Assembly (NCBI RefSeq): GCF_023898865.1
Contig: NZ_JAGSOV010000033.1
Coordinates: 1-64,000, forward strand
Origin: Pseudonocardia humida
GTDB lineage: Bacteria; Actinomycetota; Actinomycetes; Mycobacteriales; Pseudonocardiaceae
Direction of reading: 5' to 3'
DNA: 64,000 nucleotides
The position numbers and the translations under genes are program-made. The first letter of the stretch is position 1. Each line of letters starts with the position of its first letter. Below the pieces are notes generated by a model. The model did not search any database and had not been told where the DNA came from. It was given only the letters and a program-made list of their open reading frames with translations. Positions 53,301 through 59,759 of this stretch are shown here, piece by piece.

Positions 53301-54835
53301 TGATGGCCGCCGAGCGCACCGCCGAGGCGGCCCGCGAGACCGTGGGCGAGCTGGGCGCCGCCGTCCGCGAGCGCGCCGACGCGCTGCTGCGCTCCCCGGA
53401 CGGCGCCGACGACTCCGCCCGCCACGCCGCCACCGCGCAGGCCCAGCGAGCGCTGGTCGCGCTGACCACCCGGCTGCAGAGCGCCGTCACCGAGGTCGTC
53501 GTGGCCGAGCGCGCGCTGGCCGAGCTGCCCGGTCACGGCGGGTCGGTGCAGCCCGGCGGCGAGCCGACCGACGCCGAGCACGGTCGCGAGCTGCTCGACC
53601 GGGTCGGCCACGACCTGCGCGCCGCCGAGGCCGCCGCCGAGCGGGCCGAGGCCCACCGCGCGGCGGCCCAGGCCGAGCTCCGCGCCGCCGAGGCGGCCGC
53701 CGAGGGCTTCGCGATGCTCGTGCGCGCCCTCGGCGAGGACGCCGCGGGCGACCCCGGGGCGGCTCCGGCCGAGCCGTTCGCCGGCGACGCCGACACCGGA
53801 TCGCAGCGCTGGGCCGCCGCGCAGGCGGGCGTGCGGGCGGCCGCGCAGGCCAGGGCCCAGGCCGAGACCGCGACCCGCAAGGCCGCCGACGCCGTCGCGC
53901 GCCTGGCCCAGGACCCGCGCTTCGACAGCGTCACCAGCCCGGTCCGCAGGCACATCCTCAAGATCGACCGCTCGGAGACCCCGGCCATGGCCGCCGAGTG
54001 GGAGTCGGCCCTGCGCCCGCGGCTGCGCTCGCTCGACGACGACCTGGCCAACATCGGGCGCTACCGCTCCGGGATCGTCACCCGGCTGCAGGGCATGGTC
54101 GGCGAGGCGCTGCGCACCCTGCGGCTGGCCGGGCGGCTCTCCCAGCTGCCGGAGGGCCTGTCGGACTGGTCGGGCCAGCAGTTCCTGCGCATCCGCTTCG
54201 ACGACATCGACGACACCGAGCTGACCGCCCGCCTCGGCGACGTCGTCGACCGCACCGCCGCCGAGCACGCAGGCAAGGCGGGCCCGGCCCGCGACCGCCG
54301 CGACGGCATGGGCCTGCTGCTGCGCGGGGTGCGCGCGGCGATGCCCAAGGGTGTGCGGGTGGAGATGCTCAAGCCCGACGCCGTGCTGCGCACCGAGCGG
54401 CTGCGGGTCTCCGAGATCCGCGACGTGTTCTCCGGCGGCCAGCAGCTCACCGCGGCGATCGTGCTGTACTGCACGATGGCCGCGCTGCGGGCCAACCAGC
54501 GCGGCCAGGGCCGCCGCCGGCACGCCGGCGTGCTGTTCCTGGACAACCCGATCGGCCGGGCCTCGGCCGGCTACCTGCTGGAGCTGCAGTTCGGCGTGGC
54601 CCGGGCGCTGGGCGTGCAGCTGGTCTACACGACCGGGCTGTTCGACGCCGGGGCGCTCGGCGCGTTTCCGCTGATCATCCGGCTGCGCAACGACGCCGAC
54701 CTGCGCGCGGGCCGCAAGTACCTCTCCGTCGACGAGCACGTGCGCCACCACCTCGACGAGCTCGACGCCCCCGACGGCACCGGCCGGATCTCCGCCGCGC
54801 GGATCTACCGGCGCCCGGAGCCCGCCGCCCCGTGA
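50381..54835 (+). CDS. Condensin-like operon gene 3: SMC/MksB/JetC-type ATPase
   Basis: A 1484-residue SMC-like protein. Walker A is LENGGGKSVLL (residues 63-73), a G-G-G-K-S form. About 850 residues of Ala/Arg/Glu-rich coiled coil follow, broken near residues 640-770 by a more globular stretch (GWRYLAMMPAQTREATLL) that may be the hinge. The C-terminal head has the signature FSGGQQLTAAIV (about 1350) and Walker B GVLFLDNPIGRAS (about 1383-1395), with Asn where the catalytic Glu is usual. MukB/MksB and JetC share this layout. GTG 50381 follows GGAGG; GTG 50363 is less likely. A fourth gene overlaps its stop but is truncated. Confidence 0.88.
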   Translation: MYELSRVRLFSVGPPGARYQDVCLDLRGLGAPVRGAPAQLDFFAADDVERVPRRPSPASVLFLENGGGKSVLLKLVFSVVLPGRRQVVGTTSTTVLEKFVLGDDVAHVACEWMHTGTGALLVTGKVSEWRGHTASSDPDKLTDAWYSFTPGDGFGLDDLPFTRERRRLTLAAFRDRLAEADQADPTRALVWETGHADWTRHLVDVGLDPELFRYQRAMNAGEGEAADAFTFPTDDAFVDFLLRAVLDPAEPGTLAELVAGYAKRIAERSDLELEREFVAGVLDLLGPLAAAERAARLARAGEATARREARGLAAAVLARRDVETARLETVARALAGAEEAARLAGGEVRRLREVAAELRRMVSALRLRDATAARDALQGEKDGAEELLEAWRAVEPVLRDRVAAAEARRLRAVVDAEQDKARPALRARQDAATALAAGLRAGAAAAERAARDAAEAVRAATARAEAARDEELRRTGEAAGHRAAVEQARVGLDRIRERVGEAVGAGLLRADEDAADAADRAESAARAADAELAELHATLERLRRDRRAADARLGAAREAAAAASGAAAAAEDAWARADERRRALVAQDRLAELLGVDTVEPGTDAGGAVELVAAALAEGERERTALLSEQDRDTRALRALGEGGLLPPPADVEQALAVLEGAGVRAWSGWRYLAMMPAQTREATLLRFPHLVGGLLLNDPADADRAREALAAARGLPCAAVAVGSTRAIEDSGPGAPGVEFVVPPNPAMVDEDAAAAVRDQLSAETAERGERLAGLQERLGADRELAARLREWVARYPPGALDHLAEARSDAAGAVAAARSAVDAASAEITAIDDRAEGLEAARAGLDAAATAARERAARLAALRGVGAEQADLRERERAAAVAAGEADDRAARARAAAELARGRASEAQRTEDRQTAAARSRYDEIAELPVDGAAGDRDTAPDQPLEVLRTEFRRAAAAYAAAEIDADLRSALMAAERTAEAARETVGELGAAVRERADALLRSPDGADDSARHAATAQAQRALVALTTRLQSAVTEVVVAERALAELPGHGGSVQPGGEPTDAEHGRELLDRVGHDLRAAEAAAERAEAHRAAAQAELRAAEAAAEGFAMLVRALGEDAAGDPGAAPAEPFAGDADTGSQRWAAAQAGVRAAAQARAQAETATRKAADAVARLAQDPRFDSVTSPVRRHILKIDRSETPAMAAEWESALRPRLRSLDDDLANIGRYRSGIVTRLQGMVGEALRTLRLAGRLSQLPEGLSDWSGQQFLRIRFDDIDDTELTARLGDVVDRTAAEHAGKAGPARDRRDGMGLLLRGVRAAMPKGVRVEMLKPDAVLRTERLRVSEIRDVFSGGQQLTAAIVLYCTMAALRANQRGQGRRRHAGVLFLDNPIGRASAGYLLELQFGVARALGVQLVYTTGLFDAGALGAFPLIIRLRNDADLRAGRKYLSVDEHVRHHLDELDAPDGTGRISAARIYRRPEPAAP

Positions 54836-55038
54836 CCGGCCCGCCGCTCTCCGCCCTGGCCCGGCTGCTGGGCGAGGAGGTGGCGGCGAACCGCGCGCGG
54901 CGGGCGCCGCTGGCCGAGCTGTCCTGCGCGATCAGAGGTACCTCTCGACGTAGACGCAGGTCGAGTACGAGTAGCCGGACTCGATCACGTCGGAGCGCAC
55001 CGGGGTCGACTCGTCGGTGGTCCGCGAGAACCAGGTGA
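54832..55038 (+). pseudogene. Truncated fourth gene of the condensin-like operon
   Basis: GTG 54832 overlaps the gene 3 stop (GTGA), as real operon genes do. The first about 34 codons look protein-like (PPLSALARLLGEEVAANRAR, then RAPLAELSCAI). From about 54935 the frame enters sequence antisense to the TPR protein gene, becomes Arg/Ser-rich and stops at 55036-55038. In Wadjet systems the last gene encodes the nuclease subunit JetD; this stub may be its N-terminus, but the residues are too few to prove it. Confidence 0.55.
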
Positions 55039-56569
55039 AGGTGCCCGACCCGAGCATCAGGGTCAGCGAGGGGCGCCCGGTCGGGTCGCCGCACGGGTCG
55101 GCCGGGCCGAGGCTGTCGATCAGCGGTCCGACGTACTGCTCCGTGCAGTCCGGGCAGGGCGGCAGCACGAACTCGTGCGCGGTCGGGCCGACCAGGTAGA
55201 CGTGCTGCTCGTAGGGGGTGTTGTTGAAGACGGTCACCGGGTTGGGGCCGGTCACGTTGTTCGTCAGCGGGGCCGGCAGCGGCAGCGGTGCCCCGCCCGA
55301 CTCGGCCAGCACCGTCGCCGCGATGATCGCCGAGCGGGCCTGCGCGGCCCGCGGGTCGTCCGGGTAGGCGCCCAGGAAGGCGGTGAGCCGGTCGATCGCC
55401 CCGGAGTAGCTCGACCCCCGGTAGTCGGCCAGGCCGCACTCGAACATCGCCGGGGCCCGGTCGGCGTGGGCGACGCGCACGACGTCGGCGGTGGGCCCGG
55501 TCGCCGGCAGGGACGCGAACGAGTCCAGCACCGGCAGGCCCGCGCAGTACTGCCCCTGGGCGGTCAGCCCCGTCGCGGCGGCGTAGGTGTCGGCCAGCGC
55601 CTGAGGCACGCGCGCCGCGCTCGGGGTCGCGGCGAACTCGTCGGCCACCACGAGCAGCGCGTCGACGGCGGCCCGGGCCAGCCCGGCTCGGGAGTTCCCG
55701 TCGCCGGTGGCCGCGGCGGCGCGCAGCTGCTCGGCCTGTTCCAGGTAGGTGGCGGCCAGGTCGGCGCGGGCCCGCGGGGTGTCGAACTCGACGAGCAGGT
55801 CGCGGTAGACGCGGATCGCGCCGGGCTGGTCGCCCGCCGCCCGCAGCTGCTGCGCCCACGCGTCGTAGGTGGCCTCCAGGTTCCGCGCGGCGAACCCGAC
55901 CAGCACCGTCCCCGGGTGCGCGCGGCGGAAGTCCTGGTAGCCGCGCACCGCCGCGGCGTGGTCGCCGCGGCGCCCGGCCTCGACCGCGACGAGGTAGGCC
56001 AGGCACTGCGCGCGGCCCAGGCGCGCGGCCGGGACGTCCGCGCTCATCGTGAGCTCGAACGGCCCGTCGACGGTGTCGAACCGCTCCACCGCCGTCGCGC
56101 AGTCGGCCCGGGCCTGCGCGGCCAGCCCCTGCTCGTAGACCGAGGACCCCGCGACCCGGTAGCCGACGAACCCCCCGACCAGCCCCACCACCAGCAGCGC
56201 CGCCCCCACGACCGGCACGGCGCGCGCCCGCGCACCCACCGGCCGCGGGTGCCGCCGGGCCAGCAGCCCGGCGGCGACCGCCGCCGCCCCCAGCCACAGC
56301 CCGGCCGGCACGACCCACAGCAGCGGCCGGTCGGCGGCGTCGGTGCCGAACGCGAACGCGACCAACCCCCCGGTGATCGCCAGACCCCCGGCCGCCGCCC
56401 CCCACCGCCCCAGGTAGGCGAACCCCACCCCGAGCCCGCTGAGGTTGAACAGCACCGCCGCCCCCACCGACCGCGCCGGCCGCTCCGCGGACGTCGGGAC
56501 GATGTCGGTGTGGTCGACGGTCGGCCCGTCGGACCGCACGGGGTGCGACGGTGGTGGAACGGTGCTCAT
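54932..56569 (-). CDS. Membrane protein with TPR-like helical repeats
   Basis: A 545-residue protein. A Pro/Thr/Ser-rich cytosolic start is followed by four hydrophobic helices (NLSGLGVGFAYLGRWGAAAGG to VVGAALLVVGLVGGFVGY). An exported region of about 400 residues then has repeated 34-residue-like helix pairs (AAAVRGYQDFRRAHPGT, GAIRVYRDLLVEFDTP, GAIDRLTAFLGAYPDDP), and a Cys-containing beta-rich end (CPDCTEQYVGP, STCVYVERYL). The family is not recognised; it probably acts as a scaffold at the outer face. ATG 56569 is chosen over 56620 because the longer part is Arg/Gly filler. It is convergent with the truncated fourth condensin gene. Confidence 0.75.
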   Translation of the reverse strand: MSTVPPPSHPVRSDGPTVDHTDIVPTSAERPARSVGAAVLFNLSGLGVGFAYLGRWGAAAGGLAITGGLVAFAFGTDAADRPLLWVVPAGLWLGAAAVAAGLLARRHPRPVGARARAVPVVGAALLVVGLVGGFVGYRVAGSSVYEQGLAAQARADCATAVERFDTVDGPFELTMSADVPAARLGRAQCLAYLVAVEAGRRGDHAAAVRGYQDFRRAHPGTVLVGFAARNLEATYDAWAQQLRAAGDQPGAIRVYRDLLVEFDTPRARADLAATYLEQAEQLRAAAATGDGNSRAGLARAAVDALLVVADEFAATPSAARVPQALADTYAAATGLTAQGQYCAGLPVLDSFASLPATGPTADVVRVAHADRAPAMFECGLADYRGSSYSGAIDRLTAFLGAYPDDPRAAQARSAIIAATVLAESGGAPLPLPAPLTNNVTGPNPVTVFNNTPYEQHVYLVGPTAHEFVLPPCPDCTEQYVGPLIDSLGPADPCGDPTGRPSLTLMLGSGTFTWFSRTTDESTPVRSDVIESGYSYSTCVYVERYL

Positions 56570-56668
56570 CGGGCCCCCGGCCTTCGCGGGACGTCCCTCG
56601 CGGGACGCGGACCGCCCCATTACCGGCCCCCGCGCTTCACCCCCGCTTTAGCCCCTCCCACGACCCCG

Positions 56669-56764
56669 CCACCACGCACACCTGGTGGTCGTCGCGCACA
56701 CCTCCCGCCATGTGCGTGGTGGCGACGAGGTGCGCGCGGTGGCCGGGGGTGTGCGTGGTCGAAC
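56669..56764. repeat. Palindromic intergenic repeat, copy 1
   Basis: About 96 bases bounded by ACCACGCACACC (56671-56682) and its exact complement GGTGTGCGTGGT (56748-56759), with a central CATGTGCGTGGTG. It abuts the ancestral stop codon (56765) of the frameshifted gene. A related copy lies at 57749-57840 on the other side of that gene. Confidence 0.75.
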
Positions 56765-57668
56765 TCAGGTGGGACGGAAGGCTGCCCGGAGTCGGCGGGC
56801 GACCGGGGTGAAATCGTCCAGGTCCGGCCACGACCAGCGGACGACGGCGAGGCCCTGAGCGCGAAGCCGGTCTTCGCGGAGCTTCTCGGCGTACGGCGTC
56901 GGCCGGTGCTTGGCCGGGGCGCAGGAGCCGTCCGTACTTGGCCCGGCCGTCGAACTCGCCGATGGTGGCGAGCCCGGGCCAGCCGAAGTCGGCCCGGCCG
57001 ATCAGCGCACCGTGTTCGTCGTGCACGGCGAGTTGGGGCACGGGCCGCGGCAGCCCGCAGCGGGCGATCGCGATCCGGCTCCGCGACTCGCCGACGCTCT
57101 CGGCACGGCCGTCGGCGAACGCGAGCGCCCGGCGGGCCGCGGGCAGGCCCGGCCACCTCGCCGCCCGGAGCAGCACCATGGCGAGGCCGGCCGGGTCGAC
57201 CGCGTGGCGGGCCAGGGCGGCGTCGGCCAGGACCACGGCCTGCTCGAAGGGCTGCGTCCGGGCGAGGTCGAGCAGGGTGCGGGCGACCGTGGTGACGCGC
57301 AGGCCGCCGATCACGACGACGTCCTCGGGGGCCAGCGGGGCCGCGTGGACGTGCACCCGGACACCGGAGCGACCGCCGCGGGACCGGCCCCGGGTGACGT
57401 GCACGCGCTCCAACGGCACCCCCCACACCGGCAGGCCGTGCACCACCGCGGCCGACGCGTGGCTGACGACCGCATCGGGCGACAGGACTCCGCACGCCGC
57501 CCTGATCGCGAGGAGGTGGTGGGCATCGGCGCCGGCGGGTGGGGTGCCGACCGCGTAAGCGCCCCGCCGCAGCGGGACCAGCACCCCGTCGCGCCGCATC
57601 CGCCGCAGCTCGCCGTCGGTGTAGCCGCTCGCGAGCAGCCGCCCGCGCCACTCCACGTCGCCCGTCAT
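56765..57668 (-). pseudogene. Frameshifted AbiEi-like/DUF559-type protein gene
   Basis: ATG 57668 opens a frame with a winged-helix start (GYTDGELRRMRRDGVLVPLR, then GAYAVGT) like AbiEi antitoxins of type IV systems, and VSHASAAVVHGLPVWG. The C-terminal Vsr/DUF559-like nuclease fold begins RADFGWPGLATIGEFDGRAKYG. Near 56891-56897 the frame shifts: the expected continuation EKLREDRLRAQGLAVVRWSW with DLDDFTPVARRLRAAFRPT lies in another frame and ends at 56765. The shifted frame runs on through repeat copy 1 to 56637. A 2-base loss or 1-base gain (or a sequencing error) explains it. No AbiEii toxin gene is nearby. Confidence 0.8.
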
Positions 57669-57720
57669 GCCGTCGAGGGTGCCGCCCGCCGACTTCGGTG
57701 AGCACCCCCTCCGCCGGCGC

Positions 57721-57753
57721 TGTGGACAACCCGCCGCACCGGCTTGTCCACGA
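57721..57753. promoter_or_regulatory. Inverted pair of DnaA-box-like sequences
   Basis: TGTGGACAA (57721-57729; TTGTCCACA on the minus strand) and TTGTCCACG (57745-57753) face each other with a 15-base gap. The first equals the Streptomyces DnaA-box consensus. It lies upstream of the frameshifted gene. Function unknown. Confidence 0.35.
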
Positions 57754-57840
57754 CGCACACCCCCTGGTCACCGCGCGCACGTCCCAGCATGTGCGTGGTG
57801 ACCAGCAGGTGTGCGCGGCGCCGGGAGGTGTGCGTGGTCA
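57749..57840. repeat. Palindromic intergenic repeat, copy 2
   Basis: Copy of the 56669-56764 element: CCACGACGCACACC at one end, CATGTGCGTGGTG in the centre, GGTGTGCGTGGTC at the other, with about three quarters identity by eye. Its last bases contain the aminotransferase stop codon (57838-57840). Confidence 0.75.
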
Positions 57841-59109
57841 GGCGGGCGCGGCGGTGAGGGCGGTGTCGAGGGCGGTGGCGAACGCGGCGGCGAGGTCGCG
57901 GATCTGCTCGTCGGTGATCACGAACGCCGGGGAGACCTGGACGGCGCCCTGGCCGATCGCCCGGGTGAGGACGCCTTCGGCGCGCAGCGCGGCGACGACG
58001 GCGGCGGGGAGGGCGGGGTCGCGGGCGAGGGCGTCGGTGGACAGCTGGACCGCGGTGAGCAGCCCGGTGCCGGTGCGGACCTCGCCGACCAGCGGGTGGG
58101 CCGCCAGCGGGGTGAACGCCTCGGCCAGCACCACCTCTGCATCGCGGACGCGGGGGATGAGCCGCTCCCGCTCGATGATGTCGAGGTTGGCCAGGGCCGC
58201 GGCCGACCCGGCGACGTGCCCGGAGGACGTGTAGCCGTGGCGCCACAGGCCCACCGTGCCGTCGTAGAACGGCTCGGACACCCGCTCCCCCGCGAGCACG
58301 GCGCCCATCGGCAGGTAGCCCGAGGTGATGCCCTTCGCGCAGAGCACGAGGTCGGGCTCGACGCCGAAGCGGTGCGCGGCGAACCACTCGCCGACCCGGC
58401 CGAACCCGGTGATCACCTCGTCGAGGACCAGCAGCACGCCGGTCTCCCGGCAGATGCGGGCGACCTCGGCCAGGTAGTCCGGCGGGGGGATCAGGATGCC
58501 GCCCGCGCCGATCACCGGCTCGCAGATGAACGCGGCGACGTGCTGCTCACCGAGGCTCTCGATGGTCTTGGCCAGCGCCTCGGCCGAGTCCCACGGCACG
58601 CGGGTGGTGTCGGGCACGAGCTCGCCGTAGCCGGCCCGGTTGGGCTCGATGCCGGCCAGCCCGGTGCCGCCCAGGTGCATGCCGTGGTAGGCCGACTCGC
58701 GCGAGACGACGGTGCGCCGCTCCGGCTGGCCCAACGCCGACCAGTAGCGCCGGACCAGCTTGACCGCGGTGTCGACGGAGTCGGACCCGCCACTGGTGAG
58801 GAAGGCCCTGGCGGCCGGGAACGGGGCCAGCGCGGCCAGCCGCTCGGCCAGCTCCTCCGCGGGCGGGTTGGAGTAGTCGCCGAAGGTCGAGAACGAGGCC
58901 AGCCGCCCGACCTGGCGGGCGACCGCCTCGCCGATCTCGGTGCGGCCGTGCCCGACGTTGCAGTTCCACAGCCCGGCGGCGGCGTCGACGTAGCGGCGCC
59001 CGGTGGTGTCCCAGACGTGCACGCCCTCCCCGCGCTCGAGCACGAGCGGACCGTCGCGGGTGATCGCCTGCATGTCGGCGAACGAGTGCCAGAAGCTCGA
59101 CGTGGCCAT
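57838..59109 (-). CDS. Class III PLP aminotransferase
   Basis: A 423-residue aminotransferase of the omega-amino acid type: WDTTGRRYVDAAAGLWNCNVGH near the start, FLTSGGSDSVDTAVKLVRRY (phosphate-binding), FICEPVIGAGGILIPPPDYL, LLVLDEVITGFGRVG with the cofactor Asp, and the Schiff-base lysine in LVLCAKGITSGYLPMGAV. It moves an amino group between an omega-amino acid or amine and an oxo-acid; the substrate is unknown. GAGGAGCAGGGC precedes the ATG. It is a single gene whose end lies in a palindromic repeat. Confidence 0.95.
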   Translation of the reverse strand: MATSSFWHSFADMQAITRDGPLVLERGEGVHVWDTTGRRYVDAAAGLWNCNVGHGRTEIGEAVARQVGRLASFSTFGDYSNPPAEELAERLAALAPFPAARAFLTSGGSDSVDTAVKLVRRYWSALGQPERRTVVSRESAYHGMHLGGTGLAGIEPNRAGYGELVPDTTRVPWDSAEALAKTIESLGEQHVAAFICEPVIGAGGILIPPPDYLAEVARICRETGVLLVLDEVITGFGRVGEWFAAHRFGVEPDLVLCAKGITSGYLPMGAVLAGERVSEPFYDGTVGLWRHGYTSSGHVAGSAAALANLDIIERERLIPRVRDAEVVLAEAFTPLAAHPLVGEVRTGTGLLTAVQLSTDALARDPALPAAVVAALRAEGVLTRAIGQGAVQVSPAFVITDEQIRDLAAAFATALDTALTAAPA

Positions 59110-59173
59110 GCCCTGCTCCTCACGCTGGGATCACCCGATCCTGTGCGGGGCGCGGCAAGCGGTCAAGCCGGGC

Positions 59174-59680
59174 TCAGCCCCGGGCCAGCAGCGCCGCCGC
59201 GTCGGCCGGGTCGAGCCGCAGCTGGGCCAGCAGCCCGGCGTAGTCCCACAGGGTGCGGTGGCGGTCGATGAGCGTCGTGGTCAGCCCGAGGCGGCTGCGG
59301 TGCTCGGCGGACACGACGGTGATCGCCAGCACCTCGACCGGCCGCCCGGTCGCGGGCACGCCCGGCAGCAGCCAGGGCAGGGCCCGGTCGTGGGTGAAGG
59401 CCACCACCGACTCGTCGACGAGCCGGCGCTGGTCGGCCGTGCGCGACACGCGGCGGAAGGTCAGGTCGGGCGGCAGGTGCGGGGCGAGGTCCTCGTCGAG
59501 TCGGCGGCGCAGCTCGGCCGCGCCGCGCGCGGTGACGCCGTGGGGCAGGTTCGCCACCTCGACCGAGTCGGTGACGCACGCGAGCGCCGCTGCGGTGTCG
59601 CCACCGGCGTAGACGGCTCGACCGAACGAGTCCGCCAGCACCTCGAGGCTGTGCACGAGCTGCCGGATCTGCATGGTCAT
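59174..59680 (-). CDS. SnoaL/NTF2-like protein
   Basis: A 168-residue protein with a predicted cone-shaped alpha+beta fold of the SnoaL/NTF2-like superfamily: an N-terminal helix pair (IRQLVHSLEVLADSFGRAVY), a central VEVANLPHGVTARGAAELRRRL, and the beta-strand pairs VDESVVAFTHDRALPWLL and VEVLAITVVSAEHR. Related proteins are small isomerases, cyclases or dehydratases. ATG 59680 is preferred (GGGGG upstream); GTG 59692 and ATG 59674 are alternatives. The next gene leftward is the aminotransferase; rightward on the same strand is the LLM-hemerythrin gene, 79 bases away. Confidence 0.78.
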   Translation of the reverse strand: MTMQIRQLVHSLEVLADSFGRAVYAGGDTAAALACVTDSVEVANLPHGVTARGAAELRRRLDEDLAPHLPPDLTFRRVSRTADQRRLVDESVVAFTHDRALPWLLPGVPATGRPVEVLAITVVSAEHRSRLGLTTTLIDRHRTLWDYAGLLAQLRLDPADAAALLARG

Positions 59681-59759
59681 GCGGGCCCCCACGGTTCACG
59701 GCGCCCGCAATGCTCGCAGGGGCCCGACGGGCGGATCAACGGGTCGGGGCGCCCGCCGG

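Noticed and set aside
56620..56634. TTACCGGCCCCCGC upstream of the TPR gene considered as a TTACC-type operator
   Set aside because: No GGTA-like right arm.
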